Notes: generated by a model not told the origin, from the sequence alone. Positions 40,596 to 50,335 are shown, numbered from the stretch's first letter. The stretch: DNA of 64,000 nt from Jeotgalibacillus campisalis (GCF_000829515.1 NZ_JXRR01000014.1:434001-498000), one strand, 5' to 3'. Numbers and translations are program-made.

Positions 40596-41525
40596 GTGAC
40601 CCGCCAGATCAGCAGTGAAAGAAAAAATCAGATAAAATTGATCATTCAATCAGATGTAGAAAGAACAATTGAAAAAACACTCGATCCTCCGCTTCATCCT
40701 ATTTGGACAAATATAGAAAAAGAATTTTCCCAGCTTGTCGGTTTGGAGGAAGTAAAAGAAATGATTAAGCATATTGTTGCCTGGAGTATTGTTAATCAGA
40801 AAAGAAAGGAGTTAGGTTTAAAATCTGATCATCATGCTCTTCATATGCTATTTAAAGGAAATCCCGGGACTGGGAAAACTACAGTTGCAAGAATAATGGC
40901 GAAACAGCTTTGTGAGTTAAATATTTTATCAAAAGGTCACTTGATAGAAGTTGAGCGGGCCGACCTGGTTGGTGAATACATTGGTCATACCGCTAATAAA
41001 ACGAGGGAATTAATAAAAAAATCAATGGGCGGCATTCTTTTTGTTGATGAAGCTTATTCATTAGCCAGGGGAGGTGAAAAGGATTTTGGCCGGGAAGCGA
41101 TCGATACCCTTGTAAAGCACATGGAAGACAAAAAAGATGATTTCATTCTTATTTTAGCCGGTTATGGTGCGGAAATGGATAATTTTCTTAGACTAAACCC
41201 CGGTCTTAGAGGGAGATTTCCCCATGTTGTAACTTTTCCTGATTACACCGCGGATGAACTAATGGAAATAGCAAGAAAATTCTGCAGAGAAAAGGAATTT
41301 GTCCTGACAGCAGCAGGGGCTGATCGAATCGGAATGTATATACGAAATGTATCAGCAGATCGTCATTCTCCAGCTAAAGACAACGGAAGGTTTATAAGAA
41401 ATACGATTGAATCCATTGTCCGTGCGCAAGCGGTCAGGCTTTTAAAAAATCAAAGTTTTACCAGACAGGATTTAATGATGCTGACAGAAAAAGATGTATT
41501 AATCGCCTTAAATGAGAAAGATTAA
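40596..41525 (+). CDS. spoVK: Stage V sporulation protein K (AAA ATPase)
   Basis: A 309-residue AAA ATPase of the CbxX/CfqX type, required for spore maturation. Walker A FKGNPGTGKTTVARIM, Walker B GGILFVDEAYSLARGG and the sensor region FILILAGYGAEMD, PGLRGRFPHVVTFPDY are present. The GTG at 40596 has a well-spaced GGGGTGA; a GTG at 40587 lies within that RBS. Position before hflX matches B. subtilis. Confidence 0.92.
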   Translation: MTRQISSERKNQIKLIIQSDVERTIEKTLDPPLHPIWTNIEKEFSQLVGLEEVKEMIKHIVAWSIVNQKRKELGLKSDHHALHMLFKGNPGTGKTTVARIMAKQLCELNILSKGHLIEVERADLVGEYIGHTANKTRELIKKSMGGILFVDEAYSLARGGEKDFGREAIDTLVKHMEDKKDDFILILAGYGAEMDNFLRLNPGLRGRFPHVVTFPDYTADELMEIARKFCREKEFVLTAAGADRIGMYIRNVSADRHSPAKDNGRFIRNTIESIVRAQAVRLLKNQSFTRQDLMMLTEKDVLIALNEKD

Positions 41526-41556
41526 AAAACCTGCACAGTTGGATGTGCAGGTTTTA
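41524..41556. terminator. Bidirectional terminator between spoVK and the TRIC-like gene
   Basis: ACCTGCACA (41529-41537) / TGTGCAGGT (41544-41552), A-rich on one side and T-rich on the other, between convergent genes. Confidence 0.85.
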
Positions 41557-41578
41557 GCTCGTTATACGAGAAAGAGAT

Positions 41579-42196
41579 CTATTGGTGTTCACTTACAGCG
41601 TGGAGCTTTCGAAAAGGGAGCTTCCATTTGTATAGGTAGGAGAACACACGTAAAGAGGTCGTGAGAATGAATAGCGCATATAGCTGCCACGCTTCAACAG
41701 CTATGCCAAGACCAACTACAAAGCCTGCCATAATAGCCCACACTGCGTAAATTTCAGACCTTAGTACAAGCGGTTTTCTTCCTGCCAAAAGATCACGAAC
41801 AATTCCGCCTCCACTGCCGGTTAAAACAGCTGCTACAATTACAGCGCTTATTGGGTGCCCCATATCAACAGCGTAAAGGGCGCCTTGAATAGCGAAAGCT
41901 GAGAGCCCCATTGCATCGAAGAAATTTCCCCACCGTCTCCAATGTCTCAGTAAATTATTTGGAAATAAAAAAACAGCTGTAATGGATAATAACGCAATTT
42001 GAAAAAATATTCCCTGTTCCCATAAAGCAGACACAGGCACTCCAATGAGTAAATTACGTATGGCCCCTCCTCCAAAAGCTGTTACAATTCCTAATATATA
42101 TACTCCTAAAATATCATATTCTTCTTCCATTGCAACGATTGCGCCGGAAACCGCAAATGCTACAGTTCCTATTATACTGAGTACTTCCCAGGTCAT
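41579..42196 (-). CDS. TRIC/UPF0126 family membrane protein (YvgT-like)
   Basis: A roughly 205-residue protein with about seven hydrophobic helices. It is built as two related repeats, each with a glycine-rich turn (GGGAIRNLLIG and GSGGGIVRDLLAGRKP), the hallmark of the prokaryotic TRIC cation-channel family. ATG 42196 is preceded by GGGTGA; a GTG three codons upstream (42205) is possible. It is inverted relative to its neighbours and lies between spoVK and hflX, which adjoin in B. subtilis, so it looks like a lineage-specific insertion. Confidence 0.82.
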   Translation of the reverse strand: MTWEVLSIIGTVAFAVSGAIVAMEEEYDILGVYILGIVTAFGGGAIRNLLIGVPVSALWEQGIFFQIALLSITAVFLFPNNLLRHWRRWGNFFDAMGLSAFAIQGALYAVDMGHPISAVIVAAVLTGSGGGIVRDLLAGRKPLVLRSEIYAVWAIMAGFVVGLGIAVEAWQLYALFILTTSLRVFSYLYKWKLPFRKLHAVSEHQ

Positions 42197-42415
42197 CGTT
42201 TTCACCCGGCCTTTCTAAACAAATAAAACCTTCACGATTGTATCATGTTAAGGCGGAAATTAAACGTTTTTTCTTTTGAGAACTAGGGAATTATTAAAGA
42301 ATAAGTGTAAACTCTATAAAGGACAAAAACTGAACTTCTAATTCCTGCAAAAAGGAAGGTGATAAGCTTCAGGTATGGTAAGATAAATTAGATTGACATG
42401 AAAGCAGGGATGTAA

Positions 42416-43687
42416 TTGACAGATCAAAATTTCAACAAAGAAAAAGCCATTTTAGTTGGGGTGCAACTTAATCAAACTGACAACCATATACAGCAATCCT
42501 TACAGGAATTACAAGCATTAACTGAAACAGCAAAAGGGGAAGTAGTCTCTATTCTTACCCAGAACAGAGATCGGATCCACTCAGGGACTTACATAGGAAA
42601 AGGGAAAGTGGAAGAATTGCAGGCGTTGGAAGAAGAACATGAGCCTGATGTCATTATTTTTAATAGTGAACTGTCTCCCAGTCAAAATCGAAACCTGTCC
42701 AAAGTATTAAGTGCAAGAATTATTGACAGAACGCAGCTCATTCTGGATATTTTTGCCCAAAGAGCAAGGTCAAGAGAAGGTAAGCTTCAAGTCCAGCTGG
42801 CTCAGCTTGAATATATGCTGCCAAGACTGGGTGGTCAAGGCATTGAACTCTCCAGGTTAGGAGGAGGAATCGGCACGCGAGGACCCGGGGAAACGAAACT
42901 TGAGACTGACCGCAGGCATATTCGAAATGAAATTGCTGAAGTGAAAAGACAGCTGAATCAAGTAGTGAAGCATCGTGATCAGTATAGAGAACGAAGGAGA
43001 AAAAATAATGTCTTCCAAATAGCGTTGGTGGGGTATACGAATGCCGGTAAATCCACATTATTTAACCGTCTTGCCGAAGCTGATTCTTTCGAAGAAGATC
43101 AGCTTTTTGCGACTCTTGATCCGATGACACGCAAGCTTCTTCTGCCCAGTGGTTATTCTGTGCTAATGACAGATACGGTTGGATTTATTCAGGACTTACC
43201 TACAACGCTTATTGCTTCTTTTCGTTCTACACTTGAAGAAGTAAATGAAGCAGACATGCTTTTGCATATAGTGGATGCTTCACATCCGGATTATGTTGAA
43301 CATGAAAAAACAGTACACAAATTGTTTGCAGAACTTAAAATGGATCATATTCCAAATATGACAGTTTATAATAAAAAAGATAATGTGTGGGATGAATTTA
43401 CAGCTTTACCAGATCAACAGTGGATGCTGATTTCTGCTTTTGATCCTAATGACATAGAAGCACTGAAAAATAAAATTGAAGAATCTATGATCGATCAAAT
43501 GATTCTTTTTGAAATTGTCTTGTCATCAAATGAAGGCAGCCTCCTTGCAAAATTTAAAAGAGAAGCTGTTATAAAAGAGCTGACGTTTATTGAAGAAAAA
43601 GAGGAATATAAACTGTCAGGTTATATGCTTAAAGATTCACCTATTACCGGCTATATAAAAGAGCACAAAAATCTGAACGACAATTAA
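42416..43687 (+). CDS. hflX: GTPase HflX
   Basis: A 423-residue ribosome-associated GTPase (B. subtilis YnbA) that splits stalled or heat-inactivated ribosomes in characterised bacteria. The N-terminal HflX domain has the family stretch LGGGIGTRGPGETKLETDRR. The G domain has G1 GYTNAGKST, G3 DTVGFI and G4 NKKD. The TTG start is preceded by AGGGATG. Bases 42206-42415 upstream carry no clear element. Confidence 0.94.
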   Translation: MTDQNFNKEKAILVGVQLNQTDNHIQQSLQELQALTETAKGEVVSILTQNRDRIHSGTYIGKGKVEELQALEEEHEPDVIIFNSELSPSQNRNLSKVLSARIIDRTQLILDIFAQRARSREGKLQVQLAQLEYMLPRLGGQGIELSRLGGGIGTRGPGETKLETDRRHIRNEIAEVKRQLNQVVKHRDQYRERRRKNNVFQIALVGYTNAGKSTLFNRLAEADSFEEDQLFATLDPMTRKLLLPSGYSVLMTDTVGFIQDLPTTLIASFRSTLEEVNEADMLLHIVDASHPDYVEHEKTVHKLFAELKMDHIPNMTVYNKKDNVWDEFTALPDQQWMLISAFDPNDIEALKNKIEESMIDQMILFEIVLSSNEGSLLAKFKREAVIKELTFIEEKEEYKLSGYMLKDSPITGYIKEHKNLNDN

Positions 43688-43720
43688 ATGTCCGTTTTTG
43701 TGAAATAAAGGAGTACAACA

Positions 43721-44992
43721 ATGAAATCTTATTTAAAGAATCATGAGGTATTAACCCCCCATATTCAACGTGCAGAACAAAAAATCGCATCCATTCATCG
43801 TGATATTGAAAGCAGAGCAGAAATAAATCAATACCGGGTTCTTGCCGCCTTTAAGGAATGTCAAATAAGTGACAGTCATTTTAACCCCTCAACCGGATAT
43901 GGATATGACGATCAGGGAAGAGAACGGCTTGAACAGGTTTATGCTAAGGTGTTTGGGGCAGAAGCTGGTCTGGTCAGGCCGCAGATTATATCCGGAACAC
44001 ACGCCATTTCCATTGCTTTGTTTGGCATATTGAGGCCTGGCGATGAATTACTTTATATAACAGGTAAACCTTATGATACCCTTGAGGAAATTGTTGGATT
44101 GAGAGGCAGCGGGAACGGATCATTACGTGAGTTTAATATTGAGTATAACCACGTGGATTTAAATGAAAGCGGGTCGGTAAATCTTGATAGGGTTCTTAAA
44201 ACGATAAAACCAAATACAAAAATGATCGGAATACAGCGGTCTAAGGGATATGCATCACGTCCGTCATTTAGAATAGAAGAAATTAAGAAGATAATACAGG
44301 AAATAAAAAGGCAATACCCCTCAATTGTGGTCTTTGTTGATAATTGCTATGGGGAATTTGTTGAAGAATTAGAACCAACTCATGTTGGGGCAGACCTCAT
44401 GGCTGGATCATTAATAAAGAATCCTGGTGGAGGCATTGCTAAAACAGGAGGGTATATTGTAGGACATTCTGATTTAATCCAAAAATGCTCCTACCGCATG
44501 ACCGCACCCGGCATAGGTGCAGAAGCAGGAGCCAGCTTATACTCCTTACAGGAAATGTATCAGGGGTTCTTTTTAGCTCCGCATGTTGTTTCACAAGCAC
44601 TCAAAGGGGCGGTCTTCACTTCAGCTTTATTAGAAGAGGCTGGAATGAAAACAGTTCCTCACTGGTCTGAACCAAGGACAGATTTAATCCAGGCTGTAGA
44701 GTTTGGTGAAAGAGATAAAATGATTTCATTTTGTCAGTCCATACAAGCAGCGTCTCCTGTTAACGCTCATTTTACTCCCTACCCAAGCTACATGCCCGGC
44801 TATTCGGACGATGTCATTATGGCAGCCGGTACCTTTATCCAAGGCGCCAGCATCGAATTATCAGCAGATGGACCTTTGAGACCCCCATACACAGCTTATA
44901 TTCAAGGCGGTTTAACCTATGAGCATGTTAAAATAGCCATTTCTATCGCATTAGACGAGAGCTATGAAAAAGGGGAGATTAAGTTTAAGTAA
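43721..44992 (+). CDS. ynbB: YnbB, methionine gamma-lyase/'aluminium resistance' family PLP protein
   Basis: A 423-residue fold-type I pyridoxal-phosphate enzyme-like protein. The likely PLP lysine is in AGSLIKNPGGGIAKTGGY; an earlier VFVDNCYGEF provides the cofactor-binding Asp. The family is widespread in Firmicutes but its reaction is not established. AAAGGAG precedes the ATG. It follows hflX by 33 bases and precedes glnR as in B. subtilis. Confidence 0.9.
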   Translation: MKSYLKNHEVLTPHIQRAEQKIASIHRDIESRAEINQYRVLAAFKECQISDSHFNPSTGYGYDDQGRERLEQVYAKVFGAEAGLVRPQIISGTHAISIALFGILRPGDELLYITGKPYDTLEEIVGLRGSGNGSLREFNIEYNHVDLNESGSVNLDRVLKTIKPNTKMIGIQRSKGYASRPSFRIEEIKKIIQEIKRQYPSIVVFVDNCYGEFVEELEPTHVGADLMAGSLIKNPGGGIAKTGGYIVGHSDLIQKCSYRMTAPGIGAEAGASLYSLQEMYQGFFLAPHVVSQALKGAVFTSALLEEAGMKTVPHWSEPRTDLIQAVEFGERDKMISFCQSIQAASPVNAHFTPYPSYMPGYSDDVIMAAGTFIQGASIELSADGPLRPPYTAYIQGGLTYEHVKIAISIALDESYEKGEIKFK

Positions 44993-45000
44993 ACTTTAAA

Positions 45001-45029
45001 TCAGACTATGTCTGAACAATAGTATTGTT
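45001..45029. promoter_or_regulatory. Two adjacent perfect palindromes between ynbB and glnR
   Basis: TCAGAC-tat-GTCTGA (45001-45015) and AACAATA-g-TATTGTT (45015-45029) share one base. The first resembles the CAGAC..GTCTG dyad upstream of ymfC. They may be operators or a weak terminator for ynbB; no long T-run follows. Confidence 0.4.
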
Positions 45030-45159
45030 TAAATGAGAATTGAACGCCGGTCAAAATAGACCTGCATTTTAAATAAAAAATAATAATTAATCAATCCTAT
45101 GCATAAAAAAAGAAAAAGTGGGGAATGTAACAAGTGTCAAAGAATGATGATTTATTTAA

Positions 45160-45176
45160 TGTGAGAAAACCTAACA
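45160..45176. promoter_or_regulatory. GlnR/TnrA box
   Basis: TGTGAGAAAACCTAACA matches TGTNA-N7-TNACA exactly. It ends six bases before the glnRA -35, so autorepression by GlnR is expected. Confidence 0.85.
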
Positions 45177-45181
45177 TGTTA

Positions 45182-45210
45182 TTGACACCTTTTCTCCCGT
45201 GCGATAAGAT
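45182..45210 (+). promoter_or_regulatory. glnRA promoter
   Basis: TTGACA (45182-45187), 17 bases, TAAGAT (45205-45210). Confidence 0.75.
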
Positions 45211-45246
45211 TAATATGTCGATAGGGAAAAGAGAGGGGATTAACTA

Positions 45247-45642
45247 ATGGGAGGAAGTGAAATTCGACGGACGATGCCGTTGTTTCCAATTGGTATCGTA
45301 ATGCAGTTAGCGGATTTATCAGCTCGCCAAATTCGTTATTACGAAGAGCACGAGCTCATTTCACCCGCTCGAACAGAAGGTAATCGCCGATTATTTTCGC
45401 TAAACGACATTGATAGACTTTTAGAAATCAAGGATCTGCTAGAACAGGGCATTAATATGGCAGGAATTAAAAAAATTCTTGCAGTAAGTCAAAAGGAATC
45501 AGTCGAAAGAGATCCTGTAGCCAAAAAACCTGAAATGACAGATGATGAACTGAGAACTTTACTGAAAAAAGAAATGCTCAGTCCAGGAAAAATCAGCCGT
45601 TCAAGTCTTCGTGCAGGGGATCTGTCACGCTTTTTCCGATAA
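45247..45642 (+). CDS. glnR: Nitrogen regulator GlnR (MerR family)
   Basis: A 131-residue MerR-type repressor of glutamine synthetase. The N-terminal winged helix contains [19 protein letters not shown]. The C-terminal segment ending GDLSRFFR is the autoinhibitory tail that senses feedback-inhibited glutamine synthetase. RBS AGAGGGG precedes the ATG. It forms an operon with glnA, 32 bases away. Confidence 0.95.
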   Translation: MGGSEIRRTMPLFPIGIVMQLADLSARQIRYYEEHELISPARTEGNRRLFSLNDIDRLLEIKDLLEQGINMAGIKKILAVSQKESVERDPVAKKPEMTDDELRTLLKKEMLSPGKISRSSLRAGDLSRFFR

Positions 45643-45674
45643 CTACTACATAACACACAGGAGGAATTTAACCA

Positions 45675-47009
45675 ATGAGCAAATTTTCACGTGAAGACAT
45701 CCTTCGTTTAGCGAAAGAGCAAAACGTAAATTTTATCCGCCTACAGTTTACTGACATCCTCGGAACAATCAAGAACGTTGAAATTCCCGTAAGCCAGCTT
45801 GAAAAAGCATTAGACAATAAGATGATGTTTGATGGTTCATCAATTGAAGGATTTGTTCGCATTGAAGAATCCGATATGAATCTTTATCCGGATTTTGATA
45901 CATGGGTAGTATTCCCTTGGACTGCCGGAGATGGAAAAGTGGCTCGATTGATTTGTGATATTTATAATCCAGATGGAACTCCTTTTGATGGAGATCCACG
46001 AAACAACCTTAAACGGGTACTTAAAGAGATGGAAGATCTTGGATTTACTGATTTTAACTTAGGGCCAGAGCCTGAATTCTTCCTATTCAAACTTGATGTT
46101 AATGGAAATCCTACATTAGAGCTTAATGACAAGGGTGGATATTTTGACCTTGCACCGACTGACCTTGGTGAAAACTGCCGACGTGATATCGTGATTGAAC
46201 TTGAAGCAATGGGCTATGAAATCGAAGCATCTCACCACGAGGTTGCACCAGGCCAGCATGAGATCGATTTTAAATATGCAGATGCGATCTCGGCTTGTGA
46301 TGATATTCAAACGTTCAAACTAGTCGTTAAAACGATTGCAAGAAAGCATGGACTTCACGCAACATTCATGCCTAAGCCATTATTTGGTGTGAACGGTTCA
46401 GGTATGCACTGCAATATGTCACTATTCAAACAAGGAGTGAACTCCTTCTTTGATGAAAATGGGGACCTGCAATTAAGTGATACGGCTCGTCAATTTATGG
46501 CTGGTACGCTTAAGCACGCATCTGCGTTCACTGCAGTAACAAACCCTACAGTAAATTCATACAAGCGTCTTGTACCAGGTTACGAAGCACCTTGTTACAT
46601 TGCATGGTCTGCAAGAAACCGCAGTCCTTTGATTCGTATTCCTGCATCAAGAGGCATAAGCACTCGTGTTGAGGTACGATCAGTTGACCCTGCAGCGAAC
46701 CCATATCTTGCTATGGCTGTTTTATTAAGTGCAGGCCTTGATGGAATTAAAAACCAGCTTACTCCTCCAAATGCCATCGATCGTAACATTTATGTTATGG
46801 ATAAGGATGAAAGAGAAGAAGCGGGAATTAAAGATCTGCCAGGCACACTATATGCAGCTTTAGAAGAGCTTAAGAAAGATGAAGTAATTATTAATGCCCT
46901 TGGCGGTCACATTTTTGAACACTTTGTGGAAGCGAAAGAAATTGAGTGGGATATGTTCCGTACGCAAGTGCACCCATGGGAGCGCGAGCAGTATTTGGAA
47001 ATGTACTAA
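45675..47009 (+). CDS. glnA: Glutamine synthetase, type I-alpha
   Basis: A 444-residue dodecameric enzyme making glutamine from glutamate, ammonia and ATP. Seen are [29 protein letters not shown], the [17 protein letters not shown] catalytic region and an [11 protein letters not shown] substrate-binding segment. There is no adenylylation-loop insertion, consistent with the I-alpha form. RBS AGGAGGA precedes the ATG. A strong terminator follows. Confidence 0.97.
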   Translation: MSKFSREDILRLAKEQNVNFIRLQFTDILGTIKNVEIPVSQLEKALDNKMMFDGSSIEGFVRIEESDMNLYPDFDTWVVFPWTAGDGKVARLICDIYNPDGTPFDGDPRNNLKRVLKEMEDLGFTDFNLGPEPEFFLFKLDVNGNPTLELNDKGGYFDLAPTDLGENCRRDIVIELEAMGYEIEASHHEVAPGQHEIDFKYADAISACDDIQTFKLVVKTIARKHGLHATFMPKPLFGVNGSGMHCNMSLFKQGVNSFFDENGDLQLSDTARQFMAGTLKHASAFTAVTNPTVNSYKRLVPGYEAPCYIAWSARNRSPLIRIPASRGISTRVEVRSVDPAANPYLAMAVLLSAGLDGIKNQLTPPNAIDRNIYVMDKDEREEAGIKDLPGTLYAALEELKKDEVIINALGGHIFEHFVEAKEIEWDMFRTQVHPWEREQYLEMY

Positions 47010-47019
47010 ACCATGAACC

Positions 47020-47057
47020 AAACCCCTTTAAGCCTTTGCGCTTGAAGGGGTTTTTCT
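47020..47057 (+). terminator. glnA terminator
   Basis: AACCCCTTTAAGC (47021-47033) pairs with GCTTGAAGGGGTT (47040-47052), then T-rich. Confidence 0.92.
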
Positions 47058-47097
47058 TTTGGTTTTTTGAAAATGATTTAAACCGCGAAAATCTCAA

Positions 47098-47140
47098 TTA
47101 AAAAATCCTCTATATGACATAAACAGCCACAAAGAGGATT
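47098..47140 (-). terminator. Minus-strand terminator after the 42-codon gene
   Basis: Reading the minus strand, AATCCTCT (47140-47133) pairs with AGAGGATT (47111-47104) and is followed by six T. It lies 33 bases past the stop of the small minus-strand frame, supporting that frame as a gene. Confidence 0.65.
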
Positions 47141-47173
47141 AAATAGGGTGATTCAAAATTTTAAAAAAGCTAA

Positions 47174-47302
47174 TCAGGTTTTAATTGTTAAACCTAATCC
47201 TTGCCGAGACATCTTAAATTTGTTTTTACGCCCCTTTGTACGCTCCTGAACGACAGCATCTTCTTGGAATCTCCTTCGAGCTTCTGCGAAAAGCGTAAGC
47301 AT
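47174..47302 (-). CDS. Small basic protein of 42 residues, unknown
   Basis: ATG at 47302 is preceded on the minus strand by AAAGGGGGA (eight-base spacing). The product begins MLTLFAEARRRFQEDAVVQE and ends RKNKFKMSRQG, then LGLTIKT. It is lysine/arginine-rich and probably soluble. A dedicated terminator follows. I do not recognise the family and see no clear promoter. It stands alone between the convergent glnA and the exonuclease gene. Confidence 0.5.
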   Translation of the reverse strand: MLTLFAEARRRFQEDAVVQERTKGRKNKFKMSRQGLGLTIKT

Positions 47303-47386
47303 GAAAAATCCCCCTTTATCACCCTATGGTAATTGTTTACACTAAATTAAATGCGAATAAACAATTTTTAAGAATTGAAAAAAGTT

Positions 47387-48007
47387 TTATCTGTAATAAG
47401 AAGAACGTTTCGATGAAACCCTTTTTTTAGCTCCAGATGCTGCGCGATATCCTCCAGGAAAAATGCTTCCCGCAGTTACCCCCATTTTTACGTGCAGATC
47501 TTCAATCGTTGCGATTTCCTTACGGCTTGCTATTTCAAGCACTATTTTTGCAGATGCACGGGCATCGTCTAATGCCTGATGATGCATTAGCGGAATATCG
47601 AGCATTGATGCGATCGAAGAGAGTCTGTAGCTTTGAAGAGCAGGAAAAGCTTTCTTTGAGAGAATATAGGAACACCCATAGTCTATCATTGGATAGCTGT
47701 GGTTTGATGCGTCCAAACTTGCCCGCAAAACCCCCATATCAAAACTGGCATTGTGCGCTATAATCATTTTGTTTTCTAGCTGACCCTTTAGAACAGGCCA
47801 GTATTCAGAAAAAGTAGGAGCTGATTTCACGTCCTGTTCAAAAATGCCATGAATGCCACAATTGACTGCATCAAAGGGCTGCATAGGATTGATCAGGGAA
47901 TAATATTCATTTGTAATTATGCCATCTGTAACTTCAACTACGCCTACAGAACAAATACTGTTACGGCTGCGGTTGGCAGTCTCAAAATCTATCGCTGTGA
48001 AATTCAC
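47387..48007 (-). CDS. DnaQ-like 3'-5' exonuclease (DEDDh)
   Basis: A 206-residue exonuclease of the DNA polymerase III epsilon type. Motifs are Exo I AIDFETA, Exo II AHNASFDMGVL and Exo III HQALDDARASA, giving the D-E-D-D-h set. The basic C-terminus (AKKRVSSKRSS) may bind nucleic acid. The GTG start has CGGAGG upstream. It is not the polymerase-linked PolC exonuclease; its role could be DNA repair or RNA turnover. It lies downstream of lexA on the same strand but after the lexA terminator. Confidence 0.85.
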   Translation of the reverse strand: MNFTAIDFETANRSRNSICSVGVVEVTDGIITNEYYSLINPMQPFDAVNCGIHGIFEQDVKSAPTFSEYWPVLKGQLENKMIIAHNASFDMGVLRASLDASNHSYPMIDYGCSYILSKKAFPALQSYRLSSIASMLDIPLMHHQALDDARASAKIVLEIASRKEIATIEDLHVKMGVTAGSIFPGGYRAASGAKKRVSSKRSSYYR

Positions 48008-48128
48008 TTTGTAAAACCTCCGGAAAATAATTATGTATGAATATCATTTTAAAAGATAAATAGATCTTTTTGCCGATATGACAGCACATTAATGCATAGA
48101 AGAAGGACAAGCTGAATAGGCTTGAAAG

Positions 48129-48156
48129 AGAAAAAAACCGGACGTTTAGCCGGTTT
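48129..48156 (-). terminator. lexA terminator
   Basis: On the minus strand AAACCGG-ctaaacgt-CCGGTTT followed by T-rich sequence, just after the lexA stop. Confidence 0.85.
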
Positions 48157-48159
48157 AAA

Positions 48160-48780
48160 TCAGTGAACCTGTCTATACACGCCAATCACTTTGCCCAAGA
48201 TACTTACTGAATTTAAAATGATCGGAGCCATTGATGAATTTTCGGGTTGAAGACGAACATGATTCTGCTCTTTAAAAAACCGTTTAACAGTAGCTTCTTC
48301 CTCGTCAGTCATCGCTACAACTATATCACCGTTGTTAGCTGACTGCTGCTGCTTAACAATAACGTAATCACCATTTAGAATGCCTGCTTCAATCATGGAG
48401 TCTCCCATAATTTCAAGCATAAAAACGGCTTCCTCATTTGCAGCAAGCCGCTCAGGCAGAGGAAAGTACTCTTCTACATTTTCTATCGCTGTTATAGGTG
48501 AGCCTGCAGTAACTTTACCTACTAAAGGGACATTCACCACACGTTGAGTCGGAATAATATCTTCATCCAAATTCATAATTTCTATCGCTCTCGGCTTAGT
48601 AGGGTCTCTGCGGATCAGACCTTTATTTTCCAATCGTGCCAGGTGGCCGTGTACTGTCGAGCTGGATGCAAGTCCTACTGCCAGCCCGATTTCGCGGACG
48701 GAGGGCGGATACCCTTTGTCTTTAACTTCTCTTTTAATAAAGTTAAGTATATCCAGCTGTCTTTTAGATAGTTTTTTCAT
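48160..48780 (-). CDS. lexA: SOS repressor LexA
   Basis: A 206-residue repressor/self-cleaving protease. The N-terminal winged helix includes [12 protein letters not shown] and [20 protein letters not shown]. The self-cleavage Ala-Gly is in VTAGSPITA. Catalytic Ser is in MGDSMIEAG and Lys in [14 protein letters not shown] precedes the ATG. Divergent from yneA with three LexA boxes between them, giving autoregulation. Confidence 0.97.
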   Translation of the reverse strand: MKKLSKRQLDILNFIKREVKDKGYPPSVREIGLAVGLASSSTVHGHLARLENKGLIRRDPTKPRAIEIMNLDEDIIPTQRVVNVPLVGKVTAGSPITAIENVEEYFPLPERLAANEEAVFMLEIMGDSMIEAGILNGDYVIVKQQQSANNGDIVVAMTDEEEATVKRFFKEQNHVRLQPENSSMAPIILNSVSILGKVIGVYRQVH

Positions 48781-48818
48781 TTAACCGTCCCTCTTTTCAT
48801 TATCCAATTCTTACCTAT

Positions 48819-48847
48819 ATTATACCATGTGTTTTTTAAAAATACAA
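48819..48847 (-). promoter_or_regulatory. lexA promoter
   Basis: Minus strand TTGTAT (48847-48842), 17 bases, TATAAT (48824-48819). LexA box 1 overlaps the -35. Confidence 0.75.
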
Positions 48848-48858
48848 ACATAAGTTCT
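48845..48858. promoter_or_regulatory. LexA box 1
   Basis: CAAACATAAGTTCT matches 11 of 14 consensus positions and overlaps the lexA -35. Confidence 0.6.
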
Positions 48859-48868
48859 AATTTTAAAC

Positions 48869-48897
48869 TTGACCCGCACAAGTGTTCGGTTTATACT
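48869..48897 (+). promoter_or_regulatory. yneABC promoter with LexA box 2 in its spacer
   Basis: TTGACC (48869-48874), 17 bases, TATACT (48892-48897). CGCACAAGTGTTCG (48875-48888; 12 of 14) fills the spacer. Confidence 0.8.
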
Positions 48898-48911
48898 AAT
48901 TACAACAAATA

Positions 48912-48925
48912 CGAACAAATATTCG
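48912..48925. promoter_or_regulatory. LexA box 3
   Basis: CGAACAAATATTCG, 12 of 14 consensus positions, just downstream of the yneA transcription start region. Confidence 0.75.
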
Positions 48926-48942
48926 GTCTGGGAGGTAGAACA

Positions 48943-49269
48943 ATGTCGAAACTAATAGAAAAGTATTCATTCGTTATCTTATTTATTTTCATTACATTTG
49001 TATTCGGTCTTTATCTTACTTTTTCCACAACTGAAGATAGTGAAAGCGGCCTGGTTGAAATTAAAGTTCAACAGGGGGATACTTTGTGGGAACTTTCTCA
49101 AGAATATGGTGAAGCTTTTGCGTTATCTGAAAAAGAATTCATTGAATGGGTGACAACAGAAAATAATCTTACATCACATATAATAAAAGAAGGAGACACA
49201 TTAGTGCTTCCAGTATCGGACGAAGATAATTATGAGGATGGTATTATACTCGCATCAGATAATGAATAA
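48943..49269 (+). CDS. yneA: SOS cell-division suppressor YneA
   Basis: A 108-residue protein with one N-terminal membrane helix (about 8-26) and an extracellular LysM domain (VEIKVQQGDTLWELSQEY ... IIKEGDTLVLP). In B. subtilis it halts septation during DNA damage. The start at 48943 is set by GGGAGGTAGAACA; an upstream in-frame ATG at 48829 would span the promoter. First gene of the LexA-controlled yneA-yneB-ynzC unit. Confidence 0.93.
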   Translation: MSKLIEKYSFVILFIFITFVFGLYLTFSTTEDSESGLVEIKVQQGDTLWELSQEYGEAFALSEKEFIEWVTTENNLTSHIIKEGDTLVLPVSDEDNYEDGIILASDNE

Positions 49270-49291
49270 GTGGATGTAAAAGGGGATTTAA

Positions 49292-49948
<657 letters not shown>

Positions 49949-50025
49949 ATCAGGATTCTTGATATTCCTTTCAGTTTTTTGTACGATACAATTAATTTGA
50001 TGCAAAAATCGAAAGGATGAATTCA

Positions 50026-50259
50026 ATGCTATCACAGGAAAAATTGACACGCATAAATCAATTATCTAATAAAGCAAAAAAAGAGATGCTGTCTGAGGAA
50101 GAATTAGCGGAACAAAAGAAATTACGACAAGAGTATCTTAAAGCCTTCAGAGGAACGATGAAAGACACAATCGAAAACGTAAAGGTTATTGATCCTGAAG
50201 GAAAAGACGTAACCCCTCAAAAGGTAAAGGATTTGAAAAATAAAAGAAAATTACATTAA
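50026..50259 (+). CDS. ynzC: DUF896 protein YnzC
   Basis: A 77-residue, two-helix hydrophilic protein ([22 protein letters not shown] is split here as [11 protein letters not shown] and LRQEYLKAF). ATG 50026 has GAAAGG at good spacing; ATG 50017 abuts that RBS. Third gene of the SOS operon. Its transcript terminator has been split by an insertion sequence. Confidence 0.9.
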   Translation: MLSQEKLTRINQLSNKAKKEMLSEEELAEQKKLRQEYLKAFRGTMKDTIENVKVIDPEGKDVTPQKVKDLKNKRKLH

Positions 50260-50314
50260 AGAGGTTAAATAATTATAGATCTTTTTTTAAGCATAACTAT
50301 TTATGAAGCGATTT

Positions 50315-50335
50315 AAAGACTTGCATCGGGTATTT
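50315..50335 (+). terminator. Left half of the ynzC terminator, split by the insertion sequence
   Basis: AAAGACTTGCATCGG (50315-50329) is complementary to CCGACTCAGGTCTTT at 51828-51842, which is followed by a T-rich run. Removing the insertion sequence and one TTT restores an 8-base loop hairpin with 8 + 4 base pairs around a 2x2 internal loop. Confidence 0.75.

Noticed and set aside
45177-45200. Second GlnR box overlapping the glnRA -35
   Set aside because: TGTTA is present but the distal half-site TNACA is missing at the right spacing.
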